Source of the DNA: Helicobacter sp. TUL
GTDB lineage: Bacteria; Campylobacterota; Campylobacteria; Campylobacterales; Helicobacteraceae
Assembly (NCBI RefSeq): GCF_002287135.1
Contig: NZ_NESU01000002.1
Span: 141,778 to 205,777, forward strand
DNA: 64,000 nucleotides
Direction: 5' to 3'
The position numbers and the translations under genes are program-made. The first letter of the stretch is position 1, and each line of letters opens with the position of its first letter. Positions 8,419-17,095 of this stretch are shown one piece after another. The notes under the pieces were generated by a model that saw nothing but the letters and a program-made list of their open reading frames with translations, made no database searches and was not told the origin of the DNA.

Positions 8419-9264
8419 ATGAAAAAACCTTTTGTCTCCAAAGTATTTGTGCGCAAAATAAGCGTTGAGATTCGCAGAATCTATCGCTTTTTTGATCAGC
8501 AGTTGATTTATGCTGCTTCACTAAGTTTTTATACGATTTTTGCCCTTATTCCGATGTTGCTTATCTTTTTTTCTATTTTGCTTAGTTTTCCGCAGTTTCA
8601 AAGCGAGATTTTGGAGCTAAAAGAGCTTATCTTATCAAATCTTTTGCCCACCAATACAGACACATTTTCTCAATACCTTGATGCGTTTTTGGCAAATAGC
8701 TCCAAGCTTGGCACGATGGGATTAGTATATGTGCTTGTTACTTCGATTTTGTTTTTTCGCAACTTTGAGTATGTAACTGCTAAAGTATTTAATTCAAGCC
8801 CTAGAAAGTTTTTTGATTCTGTCGTGGTGTATTGGACTATGATTACTTTGTTTCCAGTGTCCTTGGCGCTTTCTATTTATTTTAGTGGTGAAGTCCAAAG
8901 GGTGCTTAATGATGTGGCGGATTTTAGTATGCTGTATAAGACTTTGCCTTATCTCATCACTTGGGTGATGTTTTTTGTGTTGTTTAAAATTTCAGCAAAC
9001 AAAGTCTTGCATTTTTTCCCGTTATTGCTTTCTAGTTTAGGCACTACGATTGTGTGGCTTATCACAAAATGGGGGTTTGTGTATTATGTGTTTTATAACC
9101 AAACTTACAAAAGTATCTATGGACAAATTTCTATTTTGCTGTTTTTGATGTTGTGGATTTATGTTTCTTGGATAGTGATTTTGAGTGGTATGCGATCTTG
9201 CGAAGGGTTTATGAGCAACTTTGGTAAGAAGCTTGAGCAGACTTTTGGTGAAGTCAAGATTTGA
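8419..9264 (+). CDS. YihY/BrkB-family integral membrane protein
   Basis: This 281-residue protein has about six hydrophobic segments and the family signature AASLSFYTIFALIPMLLIFF near the N-terminus. The family was once labelled ribonuclease BN, but that activity belongs to another gene; its real function is not settled. The start ATG is three bases after the bioB stop, and the same pairing is seen in H. pylori (HP1406-HP1407). The frame overlaps a possible TTG start of the next gene, although a later ATG is preferred there. Confidence 0.88.
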   Translation: MKKPFVSKVFVRKISVEIRRIYRFFDQQLIYAASLSFYTIFALIPMLLIFFSILLSFPQFQSEILELKELILSNLLPTNTDTFSQYLDAFLANSSKLGTMGLVYVLVTSILFFRNFEYVTAKVFNSSPRKFFDSVVVYWTMITLFPVSLALSIYFSGEVQRVLNDVADFSMLYKTLPYLITWVMFFVLFKISANKVLHFFPLLLSSLGTTIVWLITKWGFVYYVFYNQTYKSIYGQISILLFLMLWIYVSWIVILSGMRSCEGFMSNFGKKLEQTFGEVKI

Positions 9265-9284
9265 AGCGTAGCCAAGGGTTAGTT

Positions 9285-10865
9285 ATGACATTTCTGAGCG
9301 AACATATATTGAGTGTTGCTAGTATCATTGTCATAGGATTTTTGGTAGTTTTTATGTATGCAGGGTGTTCTTCTGTGGTGGTGAATGTCAAAGATGTCAA
9401 TGCCAGTGTTTTACCACAAAAGCAAAAAATCCCAGAATTTATCCCAAATACCACAACACTAGGTATGGTATATGCTAATGAGTTAGAGGCACACAAAGGC
9501 GAGAGTGGCGCATTTTTGCTATCTGATGGCACACAAGCATTTTTGCACCGCGTCGCACTTACGCGTATGGCACAAAAAACTATCTTTTTACAATCCTATA
9601 TCTACAAAGATGAGTTTGCGTCCAAAATTTTTATGCACGAGCTTTGGAAAGCGGCAAATCGAGGCGTGCAGGTGCGTATTTTGATTGATGACAATGGCTT
9701 AGATTCTGATTTTTCGGATATTATTACGCTAGATTCACACCCAAATATTGAGGTTAAAATTTTTAACCCCTATAAAAATCGCTCCAAGCTTTTGCGCTAC
9801 CCTGAAATGATTTATGATTTTTCGCGTATCAATCGCCGTATGCACAATAAGGTTTTTATCGTTGATAATACTGCGCTTATTATCGGTGGGCGTAATGTCG
9901 CAGATGATTATTTTGATAATAATACACATTTAAATTTTACCGATACCGATGTAGTTTTTATCGGCGATGTGGCAAAGTCCGCAACAAAGAGCTTTATGAA
10001 GTATTGGGAGTATGAGCGCTCTATCCCTGCGACACTTTTGCCCTCCAAGCGATCGATGAAAAATTACATCAAAGAGATTAAAGCAATTTCAGAAAAGATC
10101 GCTACCCAGCCTAGCGGATTTTTAAAATATGATGAGACAATCAGAGCATTTATGCAGGACTACACGACAAAACAATTTGATATGGCGTGGGGCAAGGCAA
10201 TGTTTATCGCGGATACGCCAGATAAAATCGACAAAGCAAATCCCAATCGCCCTATCACAGATGCGCTAAAACAAATCTTTGCGCATACTACAAAAGATGT
10301 GTATATCGCCGCGGCGTATTTTGTGCCAGGTAAGCATACTATAGGCGATCTCCAATCACTCCAAGATCGCAATATACATATTAGCGTCCTTACTAATTCA
10401 CTAGCCTCAACAGATTCGCTTGTAGTGTATGCGGCGTGGGAGCGCTATCGTGATATTTTTGTCAAAAATGGTGTGCGCGTGTATGAATACCAATATGAGG
10501 GCAAAAAAAAGAAAAGTGGTGTGCGAGGCAAGTTTAGTTCAGGTGCGTCTTTGCATAGCAAAACGATTGTTTTTGATGAGCGCATTACATGGGTAGGGAG
10601 CTTTAATCTCGATCAGCGATCAAGTAATCTTAATACAGAATCTGTGGTGGTTTTTGAAAATCCAAGCTTTGCCCAAAAAACAAAGGCAAATATCCAAGAA
10701 GAAATGGCGGATGCGTGGCAACTTTGGTGCGTAGATGATAAGATATTTTGGAAAGGATACAATAAAAACGGAGAATTTGAGATTCACCAAAAATCGCCAA
10801 ATGCAAACATATTGTTGCGCTTTTTTAATGTCTTAGCTAGAGTGTTGCCAGAAGATCAAGTGTAG
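9285..10865 (+). CDS. Phospholipase D-family lipoprotein, probable cardiolipin synthase
   Basis: About 526 residues with two HKD catalytic motifs: HNKVFIVDNTALIIGG with the GGRNVADDYF continuation, and HSKTIVFDERITWVGS with N and E following. The GGRN..DDYF form is typical of ClsC/YmdC-like cardiolipin synthases, which condense phospholipids at the inner membrane. The N-terminus has a long hydrophobic stretch ending FMYAGCSS, a plausible lipobox with the lipidated Cys at the C. I prefer the ATG at 9285 (AAGGG upstream) over the overlapping TTG at 9261. It is convergent with hsdM, 40 bases away. Confidence 0.88.
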   Translation: MTFLSEHILSVASIIVIGFLVVFMYAGCSSVVVNVKDVNASVLPQKQKIPEFIPNTTTLGMVYANELEAHKGESGAFLLSDGTQAFLHRVALTRMAQKTIFLQSYIYKDEFASKIFMHELWKAANRGVQVRILIDDNGLDSDFSDIITLDSHPNIEVKIFNPYKNRSKLLRYPEMIYDFSRINRRMHNKVFIVDNTALIIGGRNVADDYFDNNTHLNFTDTDVVFIGDVAKSATKSFMKYWEYERSIPATLLPSKRSMKNYIKEIKAISEKIATQPSGFLKYDETIRAFMQDYTTKQFDMAWGKAMFIADTPDKIDKANPNRPITDALKQIFAHTTKDVYIAAAYFVPGKHTIGDLQSLQDRNIHISVLTNSLASTDSLVVYAAWERYRDIFVKNGVRVYEYQYEGKKKKSGVRGKFSSGASLHSKTIVFDERITWVGSFNLDQRSSNLNTESVVVFENPSFAQKTKANIQEEMADAWQLWCVDDKIFWKGYNKNGEFEIHQKSPNANILLRFFNVLARVLPEDQV

Positions 10866-10905
10866 CCTTAGCTTTTATACGCATATGTCTTAGGCTTTTG
10901 TATCG

Positions 10906-12408
10906 TTAGTGAGATTTTGTGTGTATTTGTGTTTCTAGCTCTCCCAAAAGTGTCATCACTTGATTTTGGGTATTGTGCAAAGATTCTAAAATCGAACCCA
11001 CTTCACGCAAGGATTTTTCCTCTTTTGTATTGGGATTTTTGGCACTTAGATCATAATTCCTTGCTTTTAGTTCCTCCAAACTCACAAGGTAAGAATGCGG
11101 TGTGATTTTTCGTTGTTTGTAGCACTCCAAAAATTCTTTAAAATGCGCATATTCCAAAGGCTTATTTTTGGTGAGTTTATAAGGTGGGATAAGCTCATAA
11201 TAATACACACTGCTATCTTGTTCATCTACAATGCCTCTTAACCCTTTGGAGAAAAATAGCACATTGGTTTTTACTGCACTATAGGGGAGAAACACGCCAC
11301 TAGGTAGGCTTAGCACACATTCTAGATTATAGTTTTCTATCAAATCTTGCTTGACTTTCACAAAGGTATTTGAATTTTGAAACAACACCCCTTCAGGCAC
11401 GATAATCGCACATCTACCATTGGTTTTGAGTGATTTTAGGATATGTTGCAAAAATAAAAGCTCTGTAGCGTTGGAAGGCACAATAAAATTGCCCTGAATC
11501 TGTTCTTTTTCTTTGCCACCAAAAGGAGGATTTGCAAGTATGACTTCGTATCTTTCACTCTCTGTTATGTCTGTTATTCTCTTACTTAGCGTGTTTGTTT
11601 TGATAATATTTGGGGATTTTATCCCGTGAAGTATCATATTCATAATCCCCATAGCATAGCTAAGCGGCGTTTTTTCTTTGCCAAAGAGTGCGTCTTTTTG
11701 CAAAAACTCTAGCTCCTCTACGCTTAGATTTGCTTTTTGTCCTTTTGCCCTATCTTCATACAAAATATGCAAAAAGCTCTCCACCAAAAATCCGCAACTC
11801 CCACACGCTGGATCATAGATTCTCTCTTTTGGCTTAGGGTTGATAACTTCTACCATTACTTTAACCAACGCTCTTGGCGTATAAAACTCCCCGCTATTAC
11901 CGCCATCGCTTCCCATATCTTTGAGTAGTTTCTCATACACATCACCCAGTGCAAACACATCACTTTCTTTGCTGAAGCTAAGCTCATCGATGAGGTTTAT
12001 CACTTCTCTTAGCGTGTGTCCATTGGCGATTCTATTGTCGATAAATTCAAAGATTCCACCGATTTTATACGCGATACTTTTAAAGTCCTCATTGTTTTTA
12101 AAACTTTTGAGATAAGGGAAAAGCTCGTTATTGACAAACTCTAGCAAATCACTTCCACTTAGCGCATTTTTCACATCAAGTTTGCCATCTTTTTTGGGTG
12201 CTGCCCAGCTCTGCCACGCATACTTAGAATCTAAAATGCTCGTATAAGGCACATCATTCAAAAACGCTTCATCTTTTAATTCTCTTTCATAATCATCTAA
12301 AAACTTCAAAAACAATATCCAGCTAATCTGCTCACTATAATGCATCGCACCACTTATGCCATCATCACGCCTTAGTATGTCTGTGATTCTATCGATTGTA
12401 TTTTGCAT
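10906..12408 (-). CDS. hsdM: Type I restriction-modification methyltransferase subunit
   Basis: This 500-residue N6-adenine methyltransferase subunit has the helical N-terminal HsdM domain (starting NTIDRITDILRRDDGISG), SAM motif I YDPACGSCGFLVE and the catalytic motif IV NPPF (VILANPPFGG). It pairs with HsdS to methylate an asymmetric bipartite target and with HsdR to cut. It is the last gene of a leftward operon headed by hsdR at 20341. Its start overlaps the 3' end of rhuM by 20 bases and uses AAAGGATAACA before ATG, the same leader as rhuM. The length is normal. Confidence 0.95.
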   Translation of the reverse strand: MQNTIDRITDILRRDDGISGAMHYSEQISWILFLKFLDDYERELKDEAFLNDVPYTSILDSKYAWQSWAAPKKDGKLDVKNALSGSDLLEFVNNELFPYLKSFKNNEDFKSIAYKIGGIFEFIDNRIANGHTLREVINLIDELSFSKESDVFALGDVYEKLLKDMGSDGGNSGEFYTPRALVKVMVEVINPKPKERIYDPACGSCGFLVESFLHILYEDRAKGQKANLSVEELEFLQKDALFGKEKTPLSYAMGIMNMILHGIKSPNIIKTNTLSKRITDITESERYEVILANPPFGGKEKEQIQGNFIVPSNATELLFLQHILKSLKTNGRCAIIVPEGVLFQNSNTFVKVKQDLIENYNLECVLSLPSGVFLPYSAVKTNVLFFSKGLRGIVDEQDSSVYYYELIPPYKLTKNKPLEYAHFKEFLECYKQRKITPHSYLVSLEELKARNYDLSAKNPNTKEEKSLREVGSILESLHNTQNQVMTLLGELETQIHTKSH

Positions 12409-13426
12409 TGTTATCCTTTAAGGCTTTTAAAATAGCTTTATCAAAATCTGATTTATAATTTTTGTCTTGAATAACTCTAAATTTATGAAATTCTTCTTTG
12501 GCAAAATCATCTGCTATTTTTTTACTGATTTTACCATTATCTTTTAGAATTTCTCTTTCATTAAATTCTAAAAAGCTATCAAGCTTATCTTTCCAATCTT
12601 GCATAGTCATTGCTATATTTTTCTTTGCCCTATCTTCAGCATAGTCAAGATACATACCTACTATACGATTTAATTCTAAAAGCTCATCTTGACTAAGATA
12701 GTTTTTAGCAATTACTACATCACTTTGCAAAATTTTACCTTCAGGTGCATTTTTCCAAGTATTAAGTCCCATATTTGGTTTTTGAAAATTTGCCCTTTGT
12801 TTTATAAGCTCTGCTGCGGTGTGTCCATGTGTAGCAAAATGAAGTTTATTTTGCACACTAGCAAAAAATTCTTTAGTTAATTCATCATTTTTATCATAGT
12901 CGATTGCTGTTGTGTAAATATCAGTTATCTTCTGATAAAAGAGTCTTTCACTAGCTCTTATTTCTCTAATTTCTTCTAAAAGCTCATCAAAATAGTTTTT
13001 ATCTATTACGCTACCATTTTTCAAGCGTTCTTTATCCAGCACATATCCTTTGATGCTAAATTGCTTTAAAATTGTTGTAGCCCATTGTCTAAATTTTGTA
13101 GCTTTATAAGAATTTATCCTATATCCTACGCTAATGATTACATCAAAATTATAAAATGTGATTTTTCTTGCAACCTCCCTTTTTCCTTCTTTTTGAACTA
13201 CCGAGATTTCCTCGGAAGTTAAATTTTTATCAAGTTCGTTTTCTTTATAGATATTATTGATATGCAAATAAATATTATCACTAGAACACTCAAATAACCT
13301 AGCCATTAAAGCAGCACTAAGCCATATATCATCGTTTTTATAAACTACTTCTAAAAACTCTTCTTGATTTTCCAAACTAAAGCTTAAAAAATCCATAGTA
13401 AGATTTCGTTTTATGCTTTTTTGCAT
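12389..13426 (-). CDS. rhuM: RhuM-family protein inside the type I RM operon
   Basis: This 345-residue protein resembles the RhuM 'virulence' family. The N-terminal part has DNIYLHINNIYKENELD and the block VARKITFYNFDVIISVGYRI then KATKFRQWAT, a signature shared with Bro-N-like/RhuM proteins. The C-terminal half carries ELIKQRANFQKPNMGLNTWK. Members recur inside type I RM loci; the name comes from Salmonella, and no biochemical role is firm. The start at 13426 has AAAGGA six bases upstream. Identical 19-bp repeats lie at its start and at the hsdM start, as if the gene were a removable cassette. Confidence 0.85.
   Translation of the reverse strand: MQKSIKRNLTMDFLSFSLENQEEFLEVVYKNDDIWLSAALMARLFECSSDNIYLHINNIYKENELDKNLTSEEISVVQKEGKREVARKITFYNFDVIISVGYRINSYKATKFRQWATTILKQFSIKGYVLDKERLKNGSVIDKNYFDELLEEIREIRASERLFYQKITDIYTTAIDYDKNDELTKEFFASVQNKLHFATHGHTAAELIKQRANFQKPNMGLNTWKNAPEGKILQSDVVIAKNYLSQDELLELNRIVGMYLDYAEDRAKKNIAMTMQDWKDKLDSFLEFNEREILKDNGKISKKIADDFAKEEFHKFRVIQDKNYKSDFDKAILKALKDNNAKYNR
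12401..12419. repeat. 19-bp direct repeat, copy at hsdM start
   Basis: The sequence TTTTGCATTGTTATCCTTT (plus strand) contains the hsdM start codon and Shine-Dalgarno on the minus strand. An exact copy is at 13419-13437 over the rhuM start. The copies are 1018 bases apart and bracket rhuM. Confidence 0.9.
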
Positions 13427-13437
13427 TGTTATCCTTT
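13419..13437. repeat. 19-bp direct repeat, copy at rhuM start
   Basis: This is an exact copy of 12401-12419, spanning the rhuM ribosome-binding site and start codon. Recombination between the two copies would remove rhuM cleanly and place hsdM behind the rhuM leader. Confidence 0.9.
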
Positions 13438-13441
13438 GATA

Positions 13442-13474
13442 ATATGTTAAAAAAATCCAAAATTTTTAACATAT
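13442..13474. promoter_or_regulatory. AT-rich palindrome upstream of rhuM-hsdM (operator-like)
   Basis: A perfect 12-bp inverted repeat (ATATGTTAAAAA / TTTTTAACATAT) with a 9-base loop lies just upstream of the rhuM SD. Two further TGTTAAA-type half-sites follow in the hsdS-rhuM gap (near 13485 and 13503), so four half-sites cluster in about 75 bases. This suits a regulator binding at an internal promoter, or a processing hairpin. Which protein binds is unknown. Confidence 0.5.
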
Positions 13475-13512
13475 CTTGCTGTTGTGTTAAAGTTTGGCAA
13501 ATTTTTTAACAT

Positions 13513-14991
13513 TTATAACTTTCCGCTAAAAGCTTGAGTAAGCAGGGATTGCTTAAGCTCCTCATAGTCTTGTAGCTGTGCGTTATAAAGCTCTTTTAGC
13601 TTTTTGATTCTCTCAAAAGTAGAATCCAAATGCTTTGCGATTTGCTCTTGCTCTTTTATGTCTTTTGGGAGGGCTACAGGACATTTTTCTAAAACATTTA
13701 AGTTTAGTTTGGCGGTATGCGTTCCTCCACCCACCTTATTATCATTAATCCATTTTTCAATACAATAAGAGTTTAAAAAATGAGCTAAATAATCACTTAC
13801 TAACTTAATCTTTGGTTTCAAAAGTCCCAAGCTAACAAATATGCTAAATTCAAACTTTAAAGAAATTTTTATAGCTTTACCTAAAGTTCCAATACGACAA
13901 ATCAAAATATCTCCAAATTCAGGCTTAGCTCTCTTAATAAGCTTATTATGTTCTTCTTGCGATATGTATCTAACATCACTTAAATCAAAAAAGCCTTTAG
14001 AAATATTTTTGACAGACAAAAATGGAATCCCAGTTTCTACATAAGTTGGCGTTTTATGTGTCCCGTCTGTAATAGAACAAATTTCCCCCAAGGTTTTCCA
14101 TTCCCAATGTTGCGGGAGGGGATAGGGGGAGTTATCATCTTGAGATAAGGGCGTAGAATTACAATCATCATTTTTAGTTTCTATGTCTTTTGCGAGAGGG
14201 TGGAGGGGCTTGAATTGCGAAGTCGCTCCCTCCCCCCTCTCAACCTCTCCCCCCACCCCGACGACGCTTTTATCTGTCTGCACTTCGTGCGATTGATTTA
14301 AATCCCAAAAAACAGGGTTTTTTGTGTCTGGTGTCCCACCATTGAGAATCTTACACATCTCCCCCAAGGTTTTCCATTCCCAATGTTGCGGGAGGGGATA
14401 GGGAGATTGTGTATCGCGTGTGCTAGGATTCTGTGTAGATTCTGTAGAATCTCCCAAAGGATTAAAAGCTCTATCAAGCACACTTTTGGCTAACTCATCG
14501 AGATTAGCAAGATTTGCTTTTACTAGCTCTATGCTTCTATCAATACTAGCAAACGCAGAATCTAGAATTTTTACAATTCTCATCTGCTCTTCTAGCGGCG
14601 GAAGTGGAATCTGCCCTTTTTTATAATCTCTAAAATAAATATGTGGAATTGCCGAACCTAAAATATATTTTGAAAAATCGAGATTTTTAAGAAAGTAGAA
14701 CAAATATTTGAGATTCGTAGTTTCATTGTTTTCTAAATAGCTTAAAGTGCCTATTACTGATGATTGTTTAGGTAAAACAAAGACTCTTCCAACCCCTGCA
14801 CCATCTTTAATTATACCTAAACATTCTTGAGCTTTATGAAAAAAATCCACATAACCAACTATGCCACTTGCACCAAAAACAGGATAATCTCCACTTTTAT
14901 CTTTTATATCTTTTAAGGCTAAATTCGAGTTTGAATTTTTACAAACATCTTCTATTGTTTTTACTTCCCACCCCTGCGGTAAATGTGTCAT
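13513..14991 (-). CDS. hsdS: Type I RM specificity subunit with internal duplication
   Basis: At 492 residues this is longer than the usual roughly 400. TRD1 (about 1-150) is followed by the conserved helical spacer with PLPPLEEQMRIVKILDSAF; TRD2 (about 300-440) ends in a second helical region with EQEQIAKHLDSTFERI and SLLTQAFSGKL. Between them the sequence SPYPLPQHWEWKTLGE occurs twice (about residues 194 and 286). After the first copy comes the beginning of another TRD (ILNGGTPDTKNPVFW), cut short and followed by about 60 residues of low-similarity, Gly/Glu-rich sequence encoded by unusually GC-rich DNA. A 44-bp exact repeat underlies the duplication. It looks like an incomplete domain swap that stayed in frame. 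Confidence 0.92.
   Translation of the reverse strand: MTHLPQGWEVKTIEDVCKNSNSNLALKDIKDKSGDYPVFGASGIVGYVDFFHKAQECLGIIKDGAGVGRVFVLPKQSSVIGTLSYLENNETTNLKYLFYFLKNLDFSKYILGSAIPHIYFRDYKKGQIPLPPLEEQMRIVKILDSAFASIDRSIELVKANLANLDELAKSVLDRAFNPLGDSTESTQNPSTRDTQSPYPLPQHWEWKTLGEMCKILNGGTPDTKNPVFWDLNQSHEVQTDKSVVGVGGEVERGEGATSQFKPLHPLAKDIETKNDDCNSTPLSQDDNSPYPLPQHWEWKTLGEICSITDGTHKTPTYVETGIPFLSVKNISKGFFDLSDVRYISQEEHNKLIKRAKPEFGDILICRIGTLGKAIKISLKFEFSIFVSLGLLKPKIKLVSDYLAHFLNSYCIEKWINDNKVGGGTHTAKLNLNVLEKCPVALPKDIKEQEQIAKHLDSTFERIKKLKELYNAQLQDYEELKQSLLTQAFSGKL
14084..14127. repeat. 44-bp direct repeat within hsdS, copy A
   Basis: This 44-base block begins TCCCCCAAGG and ends GGGATAGGG on the plus strand and is identical to 14360-14403. 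The offset is 276 bases, exactly 92 codons, so recombination between the copies would delete in frame and leave a 400-residue HsdS. Confidence 0.92.
14360..14403. repeat. 44-bp direct repeat within hsdS, copy B
   Basis: This is an exact copy of 14084-14127. It encodes the first PYPLPQHWEWKTLGE segment, at the junction between the central helical spacer and the truncated target-recognition domain. Confidence 0.92.
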
Positions 14992-14992
14992 T

Positions 14993-17095
14993 TTACTGCC
15001 CTAAACCTTCATAAAAATAATTTAATATATAATCTTCAAAATCATCGTAAAGATTTTTTTCTTTTAATTTGTTGATTATATTATCAGCTGTATTTTCTTT
15101 AAAATTATCTAATACTTGTTCTATTGTTAAATCCTTATTTTCAAAATCAATGAATCCACATTTATGAAGTTTTTTAGAAACGATTCTAGGGAGTCCAAAC
15201 TCTTCAAGGGTATAAACCACAGATGGCAAAAAGGCATTTGAAAGTTTTGTAACAAAACTTGAAATATCTATCGCTTTTTCAGGGTAGAGTATTTTTTGTA
15301 AAGTGTTAATATCGGAAAATAGTGATGCAATTTTAAAAGCTACATGATTCTCAAATTTAAAAAAATCATCCAAATCAATTCCCATATCTTTAATAAGTTT
15401 TGGTAGTGGTTTAGTCCAATTTTGTGATAATTTTTTTACCAACTCAACAGTATTTATATCGCCAATATTTTTACAATGAAATTCTCCTATAGACGCAATT
15501 TTAGATAAGATATACCATGTATCAGGTTCATCATTAAATAAATATGTAAAAATTTCACTATTAAAATCTTCACTTTGCAATATTTGAATTATTTTTATAA
15601 TAACTTCTAAATCATTTTTTAACAATGTTTCTTTTTTAAGCAAATCGAATTTATCTCTTCCTATTAATTTTATTATCTCTCGTTGATTATTTTTAACTTC
15701 TGTTTGTATATTATCGGGAATTTCATTATTTATCTCATCATTAATAGATAAAGATTCTGATTTGATTTCTACATCTAATATCTTTTCTTGATTATCATCT
15801 TCGTTTGGAGATTCAAATAAATATACTTCACCTATAAAATATTTAAACATTCTTCCGCTTCTACCTATAATATTTTTATAAGTAAAATGATTTATATTTT
15901 TTGTTCCATTTCTTTTATCCCATAAAATAAGATTTTTTGCTGGAATATTAACCCCTTCTATTAAAGAAGATGTAGAAACAATGGTTTTTAGTAAATCTTT
16001 TCCTTCAAATAATCTTACTTGCAATTGCGATAGACACCTATGAAGCCTTCCATGATGTATTCCCACGCCAATTTTTAATGTATCATTAAGGTAGTGTTCT
16101 CCGTAATATTTTGATAACCATTTTGCAAAATTTTCCAATAAAGCATTTGAATTTTCTATAATGGTATTTTCTACCAAGATTTCACAAACTTTTTTTATAT
16201 TGCTTTGACTTTGAGTATAAACTAGAGTTTTTTCATCTTTTTTTACTATTTCTAGAATTTTTTCTTCTTTTTTAAAATCCTTATTCTTATAACATTTATT
16301 AATATGAATAAAAACAGTATTGAAATCAAGGCATTCAAATTTCATTCCTTTACAAAGAATGCTATTTTCATTTTTTATCTTATCTATATTAGGACAAATA
16401 TAATATCTTTGATCAGAAATACCCATATATTTCAAAATAGCATTTTGCAATGGAGCAAATCTTTCTTTTTCATAATCCTTTGATATTTTATAAAACTCAT
16501 CAACTATAAAAAAATCAAGTCTGATATTTTCTTTATTAATAAATGAAAAATATTCAACTGCTCTTTCTGGAGAAAAAATAAAGATATTGTTATTTTTTAA
16601 ATCGGTCTGTTGAGTGGTTGTGATTATATCATAATTATAAAATTTCTTTACAAGTCTTCTTCTAGCTTCATCCAATAAAGAAATTGTAGGGACAATGATT
16701 AATATATTATTTGGTTTTTTCATAGCTATTAGAGCATCGATAATAAAACTTTTGCCAAAACTTGTTGGAGCAGAAAGAATAAGGCTTTCATTGCTTAAAA
16801 GTCTTTTTAAAACCCTTGATTGTTCTCTATGTAAAACCTTTGGTTCATCCTCTCCAATATCTGTTTTAAAACATTCTAGCAAAAATCTATCTTCTAAAAT
16901 CGAAGTATCTTGATTCATATAGGGGTATAACCCAAATTGTCTGATAAGATGATTTAATATAGGCGGATATAAAGCTTTATCTTGAATTTCATCGAGTAAA
17001 TACAAAAGCTCTTCTTTAGCTTCTGCTTCTTTGTTGTTATTTAGAATTTTATATATCTCTACACATTTATCAAAGATTTGTTCACTAGTCAGCAT
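14993..17095 (-). CDS. hamB: Hachiman defence helicase HamB (SF2, DEAD/DEAH-like)
   Basis: This is a roughly 700-residue superfamily 2 helicase. Visible motifs are Walker A SAPTSFGKS, motif II VDEFYK, motif V around SSLIEGVNIPAKNL, and motif VI NIIGRSGRM. The upstream, overlapping gene is a DUF1837/HamA-like nuclease, so the pair fits the two-gene Hachiman anti-phage system, in which HamB is the DNA-surveying motor that releases HamA. I prefer the ATG at 17095, which overlaps the hamA stop by 11 bases, over a TTG at 17110. hsdS begins one base after its stop. The DNA is noticeably more AT-rich than hsdR or hsdS, suggesting a separate origin. Confidence 0.8.
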   Translation of the reverse strand: MLTSEQIFDKCVEIYKILNNNKEAEAKEELLYLLDEIQDKALYPPILNHLIRQFGLYPYMNQDTSILEDRFLLECFKTDIGEDEPKVLHREQSRVLKRLLSNESLILSAPTSFGKSFIIDALIAMKKPNNILIIVPTISLLDEARRRLVKKFYNYDIITTTQQTDLKNNNIFIFSPERAVEYFSFINKENIRLDFFIVDEFYKISKDYEKERFAPLQNAILKYMGISDQRYYICPNIDKIKNENSILCKGMKFECLDFNTVFIHINKCYKNKDFKKEEKILEIVKKDEKTLVYTQSQSNIKKVCEILVENTIIENSNALLENFAKWLSKYYGEHYLNDTLKIGVGIHHGRLHRCLSQLQVRLFEGKDLLKTIVSTSSLIEGVNIPAKNLILWDKRNGTKNINHFTYKNIIGRSGRMFKYFIGEVYLFESPNEDDNQEKILDVEIKSESLSINDEINNEIPDNIQTEVKNNQREIIKLIGRDKFDLLKKETLLKNDLEVIIKIIQILQSEDFNSEIFTYLFNDEPDTWYILSKIASIGEFHCKNIGDINTVELVKKLSQNWTKPLPKLIKDMGIDLDDFFKFENHVAFKIASLFSDINTLQKILYPEKAIDISSFVTKLSNAFLPSVVYTLEEFGLPRIVSKKLHKCGFIDFENKDLTIEQVLDNFKENTADNIINKLKEKNLYDDFEDYILNYFYEGLGQ

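Noticed and set aside
9261..9284. TTG start extending the phospholipase D-like gene by 8 residues
   Set aside because: The later ATG at 9285 has a better ribosome-binding site and gives a standard lipoprotein signal peptide.
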